A DNA stretch of 64,000 bases, taken from positions 1-64,000 of the forward strand of contig JALKBU010000092.1 of NCBI GenBank assembly GCA_023091735.1, read 5' to 3'. The position numbers and the translations under genes are program-made. Positions 13,001 to 21,304 of this stretch are shown here, piece after piece. The stretch is from Trichomonas tenax. Taxonomy: Eukaryota; Parabasalia; Trichomonadida; Trichomonadidae. Every line of letters begins with the position of its first letter. The first letter of the stretch is position 1. The notes beneath the pieces were generated by a model. That model worked only from the letters and a program-made list of their open reading frames with translations. It made no database searches and had not been told where the DNA came from.

Positions 13001-16000
13001 TTTGTGACATCGATAGCTGGATATGTGTAGTTAACACCATCAAGAGAAATCTTGATCTTCATGTAGCGGTTGTAGACTGACATCGAAATGTTCTCGTATG
13101 GACGAAGGTGACCAATAAGCTCTGTCTCCAAGCACCACTTGTGGTCTTGTGGAGTGAAGTTGAGCATGCAAGCATACTCGCCTCTTGGGTGAAGACCCAT
13201 AAGCTTACTGACTCTGGCCGAGACCTGCTTACCGTTAAGACGGCTATCGAGAGCGATCGACTGGCTCATGTTCCTTTCTGCAAGAACGTATGAAGCATTA
13301 ACGGTGATTCTGTAGCAGGTGGCGACTTCTTCAACATCGAGACCTTCGGCGATAGCGTTGTTGAGAATTTCGATACCAATGTGGATGTAAGATGTGATGA
13401 TCTGCTTGATGAGTGCAGCCTGTGGGCTCTTGAAAAGATCGAAGAGTCTGTGGCCGTTGTTTGTGCAGTGTGTGAGTGAGAGCATATCATCAACCTGATT
13501 GACATCGAGGAGGTTGCAGTACTCGAAGCACATTAACTTCTTCTTTGTCTGGATATCGCAGGTGTAGATCTTGTATGGTGTAACGTAAAGGAGGCAATCT
13601 TTGGCAACAACCTTGCCCTTGACGTTGTCGAAGTACTGGACTTGATAAATTTCAGAGCCGAATGTTTCGATGGAACGAGCAAGAGCGATGTACTTCCTAC
13701 GAGCATCGTTTGGATCTTCGATTGGCATAACCTTGCAGTAGTTCTTGAGGTCCTTTGCCATTGTCCTTGCGAGCTTCATGTTCTTTGGAACGTACTTGTT
13801 GAGGTCTTCTGGGATGTTCTTTGCCTCAAGCTTCTCGTTCTTCTCAGCAATGAGCTGGTAGTAAGCAAGTTCAGCAACCTGCTCATTTGTAAGGTCCATT
13901 GAACCACTGAGAACGAGCTCGACAATATCGGAGTATGTCTGCCAAAGAGCACGGTTATCAAGGAAGTCAGCACGAGAAATCATATAGAAACGACGACGGA
14001 AGATGATATCATCGAAGTTGTATGTCTGTTCTGGGATTGACTTGATAAGTTCAAGTGGAACGAGTTCGTTGTTCTGCTGAGCGTTTGGTGTGAAGAGTGT
14101 ATAACCAAGGAAGTTGGAAATACCGTACTTACCAGCGATGTTCTTAAGAAGATCCTTAAGTGGCTGTGTGATATCAAGCTTGATTGTCTTAGAAATGTTG
14201 GAAGCAGATGTGATCTTCATGAGTGGTGTTGTGTTAAGGATGACAAGGTGTGACTTACGTGTTGGGCTGATATCGAGGAGGGACTCCTTGGGGCCAACCC
14301 ATGAGAAGTTGCCATCTGGAGAAATGATAACGATACTGTAGACCTGGTTCGGCTTCTGCTCGATCTTGAAGTATCTGGACATCTGATCGATAAGTTCATC
14401 GCCTGTTGCAGCAAGATCGATCCAGAATGTGAGCTTGCTATTCTTGTAGCCACCAAGATCTGGTGAGATCATGAGATCGATCATAGGACCGTGGATAACA
14501 CCATACTGATCCTGCCAGCCACCAGCAAGCTTTTGGGCTGTTTCAGCACGCTGTCTCTGAAGTTCGCGTTGACGCTCCTTAAGCATTTGCTGATAAATGT
14601 TGAGGGAACCATCAACCATTGTCTGGAATCTCTGCATATCCTTTGTTCTGATTTCAAGCGTAACGACGTTATCCTTGGATGTGTGATGTGTGGAGTCGCA
14701 AAATGTGAAGTGGATGGAATCTTTCATGATCTTTGTACGAATAACAAGTGTCCATGGGATCTTGTAAACCTGCTTGCCGTTTTCATCCATAAGATAAACG
14801 AGAAGTGGGCAGTAACGGAATTCACCATTAAGCTCCTTTCCTTTCTTCTTGTTCTTAAGATCGATGATACGATACTTGACGGATTGGTTTTCAGCACCGA
14901 AGTATGGGACATCTCTGACGACCTTCATGTACTTTCTGATGTAGTTGATTTCCTTCTCCTGACGTGGATATGATGGGAAGTCCTTGATGAACTTTGTCTT
15001 GAAAGCCTTGTTCATCTTGTATGTTATTGGTACCCACTTCTCGAGCTGGAAGTCCTTGGACTGGACATAAGCATCATCTTTTCCATCGATAAGCAGGGAA
15101 AGTGTTGTGAGCTCCTGAAGGACTGAATCTGTGGCCTGGCAAGGAGCGTTGAGGAAGTAGTCGTGAGAGTCGGAGTAACCAATCTTGGAGAGCTGAACTG
15201 AAGCAAAGTCGTCCTTTGAAAGCATGAAGAAACGGCGCTTGAGATAAAGTGTCTGGAAGTGAAGTGTCTGCTCTGGAATGGAGTACTTGTAATCGAGTGG
15301 TTCCATTTCGTTGTTCGAGTGGTGGAAGAGAGCATAACCGTGAACGTATGGTTGATTGACCTGCTTGAAAATGTCTGTAACAACGTTCTGGCATGGCTCT
15401 GTGAGATCAAGGAAGAGCTTCTCATCCTGTTCACCGAACTTGACGTTGATCTTAACCTTCTTTGTGAGGATGTAGAGCTTGGAGCCTTCGAAAACACCAA
15501 GCTGACCAACTGTGACATCGGAGTTGAGCCATTTTCTGTCTGTGTGAATTTGGCAAAGAACTGCATAATCATCGATCTTTTCGATTGGAAGACGAAGTTC
15601 CTTCATAGCGAGCTGGAGAACCATCTTGCCTGTGAAGGACTTATCGTACTCGATCTGCTTTGGTTCCTTATCGGAAATGCTGTTGTATGTATCGAGCTTG
15701 AGACGATCCATCTCAGAGACTGGGCCGCGCCACTTGCCTTCAAGACGTAAGCGAGCACGCTCAAGAAGGAGGTTGCGCTGGATTGTGTGGAAGGACTGGA
15801 TGACATCAAAGATCTCATCAGCATGGCCAGAGCGGATGTTGACAGAGCCGACGTTTCTCTGGAGAGAGTAGTTGACTGTGACGACATCTTCTTCGTTTGT
15901 TGTGTTGACAATTGAGTGATATGGGATGCGGTAGTATGTCTTCTTTGCCTCATCGTTGTAGATAAGGAAGTCATGTGGTGTGCAAAGGCACTCGCATCTT

Positions 16001-17472
16001 GTCTCAGTCTTATCAACATCAACAAAGCACTTGAAACGTATCATACCGAAGCCAGGAAGTGTACGGGCAATGCGAATGAAAAGACGAGCTGCATTGTTTG
16101 TATCTGGAATTCCTCTTGAGCTGAGGAACTCGTTAACCTGCTTGTTGAAATTCTTTGACTGCTTGTATTGGTATGGTCTGTGCTTCTTTGTCTCTGGTGG
16201 ATTGTTACTATCAAGCTTCAATTCTTCGTGATCGACAACATAAGCGTATGCTGTTAATTCGACAGCAGTATCTTCGCTCATGAAGATCTTCTTGTTTGTT
16301 CTGATTTCATCGAAAGCATCATCGAAAGCCATCAAAATGGAAGCTGGAGAAACCAAATCGGCAGCTGAGAAGATGAAGAAGCGGCGCTTCAAAATGAGGG
16401 ACTTGAAGTCCTCGCACTGGTGTGGAAGGTCCTGGAACAAGGAAAGTGGACGTAAAGTCTTCTTCGGCTTTCCATCCTTTTCTTTTGTCTCTTCTCTGAA
16501 TAAAGTGAAGTCAGAAGGATTTTCGATGTTCTCGACCTGAGCGATCTTCTTGACGATTGTTTCGACTGTATCTGTGATTCCGATGATGTACTGATTTGTG
16601 TTGTTGAAAATTGTGGATTCGACCTTGATCTGGAATTCTGTTGGGAAAATGCAGAACCTCATACCATTGAAGACGGAATAATCTTCGAGGTACTTGTTGT
16701 GATCGAACCAACGCATATCATCTTCAGAGAAAACAAGCAAGATTGAGTAATCCTCGTATCTAAGTCCGAGGGATTCTGTAGCTGCAGAAATAACTTGTGT
16801 GAATGAGTATGACTTGCCGTATGTAACAGGCATCAATGTATTTGTCTGGAAACCATTTGTGGTGTATGCCTGGATGGTTTCCGAGTCCTGAGCATGGAAA
16901 CCAAGCTGTGTTTGTGTATCGAAAACTGATGTATCAAAGCTCTCGACATTCTTAATTCTAACATCAAGATCATCCGCCGAAGTTTCTTGAGCGTTAGGAT
17001 CAAATTGAGAAACATTTTCGAATTGTGGCATATCTTGTGGAATGATTCCAGATTCGATCTGTGGAATATCAAAGTTAAAGTAAGATGCTTGTTGTGGTGT
17101 TTGATAATTTTGTGGTTGAAGATTTGGAAGATCAAGTTGTGGTAAATTGACTTGTTGTTGAGATGGGTAGGCAACTTGTTGTTGTGAGTTGTATTGTGGA
17201 TATGGAAGTGGACGGGTATCTGAAGCCCAAGCAATAAAAAGATGCATATCGTCAACGAGCCCCTGTTGCTCCAATGTATCTTGATAATTCAAAACAGCTT
17301 CATAACCGTAGCGCGAGATGTACCTAACCACATATGTGTTGTTGAATTCAATACCGTGGGTGTAGCAAGCTAATTGTAAGAATTGCTCACCAGTGTATTG
17401 AGCTCCATACTGGTTCATTTTTGGACTAGGATCATCTAAGCCAGCACTCGTGTATAAACGAATCACTGACAT
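1027..17472 (-). CDS. Giant talin-like protein with five tandem FERM-like modules and a long helical rod
   Basis: An uninterrupted 5481-residue frame, about twice the length of animal talin (about 2500). Residues 1-90 are unassigned and 90-170 are a Gln/Asn/Pro-rich linker. Five FERM-like modules follow. Each has ubiquitin-like strands, a conserved Arg-rich RRFF/RRRFY-type motif (near residues 364, 745, 1160, 1541 and 1924, so a period of 380-415), a helical F2-like part ending in an ARxYI...GFG-type motif, and a PTB-like F3. From about 2180 to the end the chain is almost wholly amphipathic helix rich in Ala, Leu and Asn, like talin rod bundles. The last 40 residues (LEARVIRARTILERYEAQ) resemble the end of an I/LWEQ (THATCH) actin-binding domain. 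By family knowledge talins link membrane receptors to F-actin; a role in adhesion or amoeboid spreading is inference. The ATG at 17472 is the first in frame. Confidence 0.85.
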   Translation of the reverse strand: MSVIRLYTSAGLDDPSPKMNQYGAQYTGEQFLQLACYTHGIEFNNTYVVRYISRYGYEAVLNYQDTLEQQGLVDDMHLFIAWASDTRPLPYPQYNSQQQVAYPSQQQVNLPQLDLPNLQPQNYQTPQQASYFNFDIPQIESGIIPQDMPQFENVSQFDPNAQETSADDLDVRIKNVESFDTSVFDTQTQLGFHAQDSETIQAYTTNGFQTNTLMPVTYGKSYSFTQVISAATESLGLRYEDYSILLVFSEDDMRWFDHNKYLEDYSVFNGMRFCIFPTEFQIKVESTIFNNTNQYIIGITDTVETIVKKIAQVENIENPSDFTLFREETKEKDGKPKKTLRPLSLFQDLPHQCEDFKSLILKRRFFIFSAADLVSPASILMAFDDAFDEIRTNKKIFMSEDTAVELTAYAYVVDHEELKLDSNNPPETKKHRPYQYKQSKNFNKQVNEFLSSRGIPDTNNAARLFIRIARTLPGFGMIRFKCFVDVDKTETRCECLCTPHDFLIYNDEAKKTYYRIPYHSIVNTTNEEDVVTVNYSLQRNVGSVNIRSGHADEIFDVIQSFHTIQRNLLLERARLRLEGKWRGPVSEMDRLKLDTYNSISDKEPKQIEYDKSFTGKMVLQLAMKELRLPIEKIDDYAVLCQIHTDRKWLNSDVTVGQLGVFEGSKLYILTKKVKINVKFGEQDEKLFLDLTEPCQNVVTDIFKQVNQPYVHGYALFHHSNNEMEPLDYKYSIPEQTLHFQTLYLKRRFFMLSKDDFASVQLSKIGYSDSHDYFLNAPCQATDSVLQELTTLSLLIDGKDDAYVQSKDFQLEKWVPITYKMNKAFKTKFIKDFPSYPRQEKEINYIRKYMKVVRDVPYFGAENQSVKYRIIDLKNKKKGKELNGEFRYCPLLVYLMDENGKQVYKIPWTLVIRTKIMKDSIHFTFCDSTHHTSKDNVVTLEIRTKDMQRFQTMVDGSLNIYQQMLKERQRELQRQRAETAQKLAGGWQDQYGVIHGPMIDLMISPDLGGYKNSKLTFWIDLAATGDELIDQMSRYFKIEQKPNQVYSIVIISPDGNFSWVGPKESLLDISPTRKSHLVILNTTPLMKITSASNISKTIKLDITQPLKDLLKNIAGKYGISNFLGYTLFTPNAQQNNELVPLELIKSIPEQTYNFDDIIFRRRFYMISRADFLDNRALWQTYSDIVELVLSGSMDLTNEQVAELAYYQLIAEKNEKLEAKNIPEDLNKYVPKNMKLARTMAKDLKNYCKVMPIEDPNDARRKYIALARSIETFGSEIYQVQYFDNVKGKVVAKDCLLYVTPYKIYTCDIQTKKKLMCFEYCNLLDVNQVDDMLSLTHCTNNGHRLFDLFKSPQAALIKQIITSYIHIGIEILNNAIAEGLDVEEVATCYRITVNASYVLAERNMSQSIALDSRLNGKQVSARVSKLMGLHPRGEYACMLNFTPQDHKWCLETELIGHLRPYENISMSVYNRYMKIKISLDGVNYTYPAIDVTKSIRELIPRLAAHFDIEMPIGYTILRADNNEPLDLRLTIPEQAPIFDSFIFRRQYFITSKYDMQNDFIVTKLAEDFKMAALNGSAIISETEMLELAVYDIFMHSDNPELVKKMEFTSLDGFLPVGMQSKPQYITKLNNILATTPAMTPGNAARQYILQVSKLNGFDRQVFNAKVIEEKEELPVHITISSTQLKVTYDTTSRETISVSMKHVLNCQSIQDDLRVRIESDEGDSTVMNFHTSDAEIIEKKITQIIKCVLPDLKVREQVMKVSFFNTSNIPHEAGEIPIIFASRFNEKRPRVITINPHKTAAQTVEILQQHFFIKDPSYRIGYFASDYSFAFLGDAMPLVNIYTRPDIVLYFMKPSSETYIESALNFITKHKIQIDDPINTICQTILGQLGMGVEDGYTLYTPDFTPLDIALSLPYQTDMIWDLYLRRRFYVFTYQFFDKPENISSLYDDCKLAVTNGSIPTSEDLAAYLGIYSVYAQIQSVSDFNSHLEKFGTASVLPIAFQNSENAIKKVDTISRSIVPVTAPDAQAKYIAEVCQLRGFGAEYHDIEFKTAFKDWRPGVLSLSPFFIQIETGGKLFDTIEYTKIIHYYPDVTGCIVLRYYNDNNFINFIQIRSPHTNQIFTYVNTLAHFMNQYGHLLSIDEIRAILLKLKNNNNPELGTGQEYDPGLFQFDNVDLTSFDTDNIKIEDINLDYLDKNRDYDDYDFTGSDVQVNFDLHNAPGAIMDVYNDPSSFWKANQLGHSVNRSKNAMEMIEKCLRAIMDDFAKMTPQQFNARINAIDDMMALINPDDLGDDFKVEYNKFKDLIKSLRDLGRMIEQSDQELYRYQGQIEDAIKDALTRVPNLKKCIDLHAATVAKDNQAKLTPVSRSLIALTDLQDKLALDLLKNLDKLKGLGFDTRALIRNLENSADSLTRLAANFTDATDPKVLDQLIIPQLEQLGNLMQLLQQLVEKANVDDPSLRDLLNTLTGGREAVEASLIEFSNKSKLAAGDTNATLINNKKAVNASLFNLIKAKKYIDSNLGTMPTDLKKEFQDLSQILSNAALALALNPNNTLPSHQALDILRLLLGKLRAKKNPAMKGTERELGMFLDELEAALRATNFVNIIPANVDKVVDDAMIMIRRFAALNTEEWASRDKPGLATTEKSVTDLKSNIDIIESHIKDLRKNMVNGAAQRQMQVDLLRLCNEIPKMQQAVELIFKNTNDNSFQVILERLITDLDAALYDMPTNEDLDRCQHIEKFHNAMTAVANIINHSHRTMQLEAMQKHPATLAKLDTILEKVADFYTNLVRDRAELHEHPFANDTINEAIMDLDKVSKVMNLLRLPATEVSEITRNNELDSSITDAIKAISAAVSALRDAPLNVYRLPPTQEQLKSLKDAISTYIKQLETLAQQDAIANNKSHLDKVNKEIEYMKKKLAHQQQLKPYDIQQLYNIIEKMNNRVERLPPKFAGLPSTPGPTPEVIAKTCLAVLRNLLKVTIPTPEHATKEILACIAPTATLTKALEDLKKNKDVAKNKKAIAAIDEWVKALKAGENMLRSVPKTGNTVQGLKALLPQLVGLNNDVQNVPNILRKELDQAIMEKLLDTLGLANAKLSQAVTCVRNIPTKGTVNADINLFRRIDNENELDEAIPEMVQQFSDISQLIKSIAETPQLGSRPNTKMLIDEMAALLNQLSIDVNTAKADEKKLLPVLNNSKDRLAQVAANSELVSPIVGVPKLPEIAKNVSTNAQTIGRLLEKPHFNAQTTKEFTALIEPLLKKLTEALTGQWYIQNYNTPALAPMKDLPANNQGWLNNIKGAKPGLAQRICDDIHTTLTNLIGLIMEYPELTNIANAVFNILDATSRYTSASKGTGFSTQLYPKTRVVQPEILSQTLGLLSEFLAGNTSNLPPNVLAALEDVLMSIADKAEMLQPFVKYAAQLIAPLLASGDPVTATRAALIAALTSDNPEARATLLEDLAARNYVRTANALNNLATEVDSINGSFPEEVDYRLNALKHAINVADTKLLVKCGSISAAIILLDPLHNVQQACRLLMQSAGRSKLNNDFSNLIGALNDYETWLYESDLALTNMFNGQVDSLLINLEQAMTDDTAHALPKTAQKFIRDMVVPLKRRERLMTIKWEDMANEAKAYLQFTADTLPVIKSSSVVSNGRENVIAIADAINKINPAIRMWSSMANKIDEQKFRCQTEADIGNYIANGQRLTELATNPGVFATEEGRLETCIHDAVWAHSLAKFEPKTKDKVDNINRLVGSLNKSMASSPLVTKQMLGMLLDKLGEMLNEIVKTYPIDFSKQFMDDTAKEFDMDLITDKECLAAAKVIKAELERSKKHVEATKNEKTVKKQNAIKNIPRTAISIQSSQDGKPSGRAALENLAAETFYQFELQTRLSELMQLLLQLYPDLIKFLKNPQQVSTALQQLDAGDLERTANEINNLLGLLNDSEKFDKYAKTLSQEQVFNQLLLLRHYTDALQKQPVRNAYNTGEIMKWIQENQASEADPARAIQKMSAVEQLLQTLMALKFAAATNNPKAAKFARSEEGQNVLRQNIAQHDLIQQQQSITQQIGFINLPESLKIIHSQMSPEEILNQARIINSAIDTLVKNADKINPENLTQQELLKELFSSQIQQAKENLSTFGNHYVDQELVESALTYLDNTQDKLAIMRAIHAMSNPYIGVPNKPGAPTVKKTLDTVAYQVNNPSNELPKLSSAEQEAIQYSMAVLSSPEFLKFAPKRQESVSSANATTITSLANQLTPASGNDLFVAPAGNGINNTYEKNDMVTNALMAATLLNNIKKAINVAAPQAKPVVKDANKAQAIEEIENFKNTPLKDYNAKVKAMNPDDVSTLLAIVDGTLASLNNAALKLNGSDFRNFIFDKAALLAMHQKGTPDPLSATKIEELAQEASKRRKEVDMGLKLSDLIIKRGKITDVPPATTVGKEAMKTSMDEVLKQLDMTFNALNSQLERFNDAELASQQAVLLSTGILQHSINFNSIQELADAQLKSQLLKGSSNFVLNSIKFMEEQQNLLEKLINIARKINAIIKDAKASQYSLQEYTQAQDAIATMCGISDEQLDVFIASQKKEQLVCQAGQIAEIIQMINNCKKLPITDFMVNIPEFDLSVRSNNETPSNHQLATAESNLFAAILRLLPSMSMVPIAECKNILATESQTAGVLLTRLLNHKGTSYPLDASTLLQFMPQLCAAAIRVIPSLPEPARKLIGCSATELAIFAAKISTTAANLADPKSSQEFYTNIEKLFTAIRALCAICFERGIELKSVDALANVKRSIDTKDVDEIAMSLIDTHALNAANTASNTKDAPLDALKQPLSEVEAPTFDIQAKQVPITPELNTKLTALKPKLIQIISAHTLDPLKEIALVTNIRTARDGLLDKRAKFQTGVNSFVRSVSRKDRKLVKNAITDILTTVSTGESMAARSLIVTNAGNPSNFSDLIGKFVMSVSSLKAIEDLSTDTSANSTTVRRTTRSLNRMIDSLIDMLEDAETPQWTEKPTKPIDVAKLEVLKAIVGTIQVLMGAVAAYSAAKIPETFAESLKKCLPQLKSSLEDVKKRSKDIEPINTDKNAYIAFAKDANNFVSSNDELSNNLNDITLQSILTGLTKIAVSSHATLTSLNRLTDVEIEEPDLDAADLLPQHFTMPPVPSNLTASLAEQAQTLANAAKDAKNLEKTFFTNAAAKDNKKTANSLVEYAKSIKTAIERILGVSATTMTLSHQTALTNSASSLVNSMDSLVAALRNRFLLRGDWKNASEEAKQTLSAELDNAVKLANEAVEIARREEAANDAYTKKLRAALKPLQTASSKVESQLQAAQELPTSMSREWALQVLSLGSALAKATTKILLHSKEHPSANSNAHADLGENVTAELGKLSQAVEQILGGAEEPEAIVMTVMDALGAICAKFTKGSGIEDQGLLEAFNIVAKTSRNVKDTAEGILSQKRAAKAKAGSRSDAIQARKQSKLQLLKRLDLEARVIRARTILERYEAQVNALQ

Positions 17473-18851
17473 ATTAAAGTTTTAAATAAAATGTAAACAT
17501 TTCAAAAATATTAAAATTAAGGATATAGGGTATACACCCAAAGCTACCCCCTATATTCTGAGAAAAATAAGGTAATGAGAAATGAAGTGAAATGAAAATA
17601 TTTTGTCACTTTTCGATGGCTGAAACTAAATGCTCAAATCGCACTCCAAATTTTAAGTATATGTAACTGAGGCAGAATAAAGATGATACATTGATCAATA
17701 ACAAGTGATAATATTGACAAGGGACAAATGCTGTTGGTTTGAAAATTTGGTCACGTTGATATCATAGCAGCTGCCTGCTCCCTAGTACATGTGTAATAAA
17801 GTGTGTAAACAAGCTCATTTACATTTTTCTGTTAAGAACGATTTCGCACTTCATGCCTCAAATATCGAAGCTTTGGCTCTTTAACTGTATGTTGGTTATA
17901 TAGTTTGTAGATCACTTCCAATGTAATCCCATGTATTTCGCTTTGATATTTCATCCAAATCATATGTTAGTGCAATATAAAGCTGTAATCTCGGTACGGT
18001 GACTCTTGCCAACTTATGTGTTCAAGAGTTCATATCATTATGTCACTTTCAAAAGCAAAATAAAAAAATCGCCAAATCTTTTTATTTGCAGTTGAGCTTA
18101 AACAATTTGACAGCTTACTGCCTATGAAAAATCAACTTCTTTCGAATTAATAATTTTACCAAAAATCAAGTATTTGATAGATCGATAAATCTTAAATATG
18201 TTGATGAAGCTTTTCTCTGAGTTGGCTAAATGGAGTGCTTGAAGCTTTATATGAATTAAAGTTTGTTACAGAGTTTTTCATATTATAGGAATATTCAATA
18301 AAAAAAATTGAATGATTTAAGCACTTACATAGTATGGATATTATGTACACACTGTGTTTAGTTTAGATCTTTAATATTGGATGTTAAACACACAGATCTG
18401 ATTTTCGAATTTGAATGAACGTTAAATCGAAAGGTTATTTTGCTTTAATGGGCTCCTCAAAACTGCGCTGATGCCCATCATTGTGAATAATACTAATTTT
18501 CACTTGGACGTCATAAAATATAAATCTGGATATTTTCCAAGGTTAACATGTGAATACTCAAGAAATATGTTTTTTATATGCTTGCGACTCTATGTCCATA
18601 AGCAGCCATAAAATAATAAAAAACGCTATCAACATAAAATGACAAACATTATAGATCAAATCCTGATATCGATTTAGTAGTATACAGAGTGTGATTTTTC
18701 ATGGTAATCCAAAAATTTGTCTAACCATGAAAAAATCCCACTTTGAGAATATCCATAATTATAATTTTCCTAATATATATAAAATAAACAATTTTCCTAT
18801 AATTTATATCGAAAACCCAATAAATTCTTATAATTTGTTATTAAAATATAT
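17473..18851. other. Gene-free AT-rich spacer with talin promoter
   Basis: No plausible gene is visible. The first 30 bases next to 17472 are the leader of the talin-like gene on the minus strand. A hairpin with 8-bp arms ATATAGGG/CCCTATAT lies at 17523-17556. The rest is unique-looking AT-rich DNA leading up to the inverted-repeat element. Confidence 0.5.
17523..17556. repeat. Hairpin upstream of the talin-like gene
   Basis: The arms ATATAGGG (17523-17530) and CCCTATAT (17549-17556) are exact complements around an 18-base loop. The hairpin lies about 50 bases before the talin-like ATG, so it may be a promoter-proximal element; function is unknown. Confidence 0.45.
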
Positions 18852-19005
18852 TGGAGTTTAATGGAATAAAAAACTTTATTGGAATAAAGGTGACTTTATG
18901 CGAATAAAGTGAATTTGGAATCAAACCCTATTTTGGAATAACCGCCAATTTGGAATAATGACGGTTATTCCATATTCCAAAAATATGTTGAAAAGTGACA
19001 ATAAT
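18852..19005 (+). repeat. Left inverted repeat of the 2.36-kb element
   Basis: A 154-base end repeat matching the reverse complement of 21092-21210. The unmatched 35 bases (18921-18955) lie between two AATTTGGAA copies, as expected if the right copy lost them by slippage or recombination between the short direct repeats. Confidence 0.8.
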
Positions 19006-21091
19006 AAAATACCCGAATAATTTGAAATCGCCGAATATTTGGATATGCGCATAATGCTCTCAAAATTTGGAATCAACTTCGATATTGGAATTAGGAATTA
19101 TGGATAATAATGGGATCAAAAATACTTTGGAATAACCGTCGGGCAGTTGAAATAATAAACACTTTATCCTTAATGCCAAAATGACTACGTCCATATTAAC
19201 ATGAGGAATTTTGTCATGTAAACTCTATATGGCAAAGCATAAGAGATGGAGAGGAACTTCGCTTTTTACTAGCAATCCAAGGCATTGGATCTCAAAAAAC
19301 AACCTTTGCTTATATTGATTGCTATTAAATTAGGAGCCTAGCTGTAGAGGAAAGAGGTTTTATTTCCTTAAATTTAAAAAATTTGATTTCGAATCAACAT
19401 ATTAAGTATAGTTTTAGAGAGTTATGATGCTTTATTAGCTGGCTGTACATGTACACATGATATTACACAACATTATAGCAAATTTGATTTCATATTTGTA
19501 AATTGACATCATGAAAAACAAAAATTAATATAATCAAATCAATTTATCTATACATCAGTACTGTATACATATGATCAAATACACTATAACTCTAAAACAT
19601 TCGTCCCGATTTAGAAATTTTATTTTTAAGATCAATCTGATCAGAGCATAGCACCACGCTAAATGAAGAGGTACACCATCAATATGCTATGACTGCTGCC
19701 TTCAAAAAGGGGTCAAAACACGCGATTTTCAAAACTTAAAATATAGAAATAACTTGAAGATGCTGCTTCATCATTCAGAATACAGACAACCCATATATTA
19801 CAATACTCCTAAGATTTGTAGTTTACAATTTTAATTTTTCGAGATACGATCTGGAAATACAAAATAATTTTTACAACTATTATTTTTGAGGCCATGTATA
19901 TATCTTTTAGGATGCCCTCATTAATGCTATTTGGTTATACTTGGATTTAGAAGGTTAATAAAATTCACACATTTTTTTCCTCAATCTAATCACCATTTAT
20001 ACAAGGCCATCAATATACTTTTCGTCTATATATTAATGCCAGAATAAAAAATTATAAATCTCATTTTGTACCAACCGAAAAAAATTTAAATCAAAGCTAA
20101 AAAATAGATTGTTAAGTTTATTAGAAACTTCATGTAGCATATGCTAATTAATTTATCAAACCATAGTTCTTGAATTGAAAAACTCGAGCAGAAATGTAGT
20201 GTATGATTGCGCATCTTTTCCAATTTTTATGAACTCGAAAAATAAGGGGCATTGATGAATGTTACATAGTTAAGCTAAGATCATAGTAAGTTAGTTATTG
20301 AATTTAGACACGAAAATGCCAAAAAATGATGAAAACAAAATTCTAATCTTTTGCGTTTCTAGAGACTCTTGAGTTTTTAACCTCTGTGCTGTTTGTAGAG
20401 TCACATGTCCTTTATTTAAAAAGTTAGAGCCTTTTTTATGTGGAAAAAAATGTATCGTCATTAGAACATTAAATACGCACAAAGATCTAAAAATGTATTA
20501 TACTTTATCTACAGATATAATAATGATATATGTATAAATAAAAAATATACTTATTAATTGATTATTGAAATATTTGCCTAATTAGTTAAAAATGTTAATG
20601 ATTCAAAGGTACTCCTTAAAATGTATCGATTTTCTTATGCTAATAGATTATAAATTGTTCTTGAATGCGTTTTTCGATGAAATACATGAAAAAACCTATA
20701 AATATAAAATATCGAGATTTAAATATTATGATTTTCATTGTTATTTGCTTTGCTATGCCCGAACAATATGCTTTTTACAATCCCGGAATATTCAAATTTG
20801 AATAAATATATGTGGAAATGAGTTTTTCATCGAAAATATTATTTTAGGAATTTAGTTCGAGATTCAATTGACATAAATATTACAGGTACTTTGTACTTGA
20901 TAAGCTTCAGTCAATCCCAAGCAAAATTGTTCAACAGGTACTTACTTCATATAAGCTTTAAAAAAATGTCATGTAAATTTGATGTTGACAGAATCTAATT
21001 TGTCGTAATTTTAAAGTCGATTCCTAATTCCATTATTCCACTTTTGATTCCAATTCCGAATTCATTTTGATTCCAAAAAATCGATTATTCC

Positions 21092-21210
21092 ATTATTGTC
21101 ACTTTTCGACCTATTTTTGGAATATGGAATAACCGTCATTATTCCAAATTCACTTTATTCGCATAAAGTCACCTTTATTCCAATAAAGTTTTTTATTCCA
21201 TTAAACTCCA
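21092..21210 (-). repeat. Right inverted repeat of the 2.36-kb element
   Basis: A 119-base inverted copy of the left end. The outer 69 bases are identical and the inner 50 differ at about two positions. It lacks the 35-base block present on the left. Confidence 0.8.
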
Positions 21211-21304
21211 TTGTTTAATTAATAATAAAAATTCTTATTATTATGATTTATTAATAGTTTATCGGCATTTAATACAAGGCTAAATAACAACAATAATTTG
21301 CAGG

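Larger units (their letters stand above)
18852..21210. mobile_element. Putative non-autonomous element bounded by near-identical inverted repeats
   Basis: The two ends are inverted copies. The left (18852-19005) and right (21092-21210) repeats both begin TGGAGTTTAATGGAATAAA when read inward. Their first 69 bases are identical, and over the shared 119 bases I count two mismatches. The left copy has 35 extra bases flanked by AATTTGGAA direct repeats. Both repeats grade into GGAAT-rich DNA on the inner side. The interior has no ORF above about 70 codons and nothing recognisable, so this looks like a MITE or foldback-type element, or the paired ends of a larger deleted element. I could not find a convincing target-site duplication, so the outer borders are only as good as the repeat match. 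Confidence 0.6.

Noticed and set aside
1110..17255. Many open frames on both strands inside the talin-like gene
   Set aside because: They are shadows of one continuous 5481-residue frame with strong coding character.
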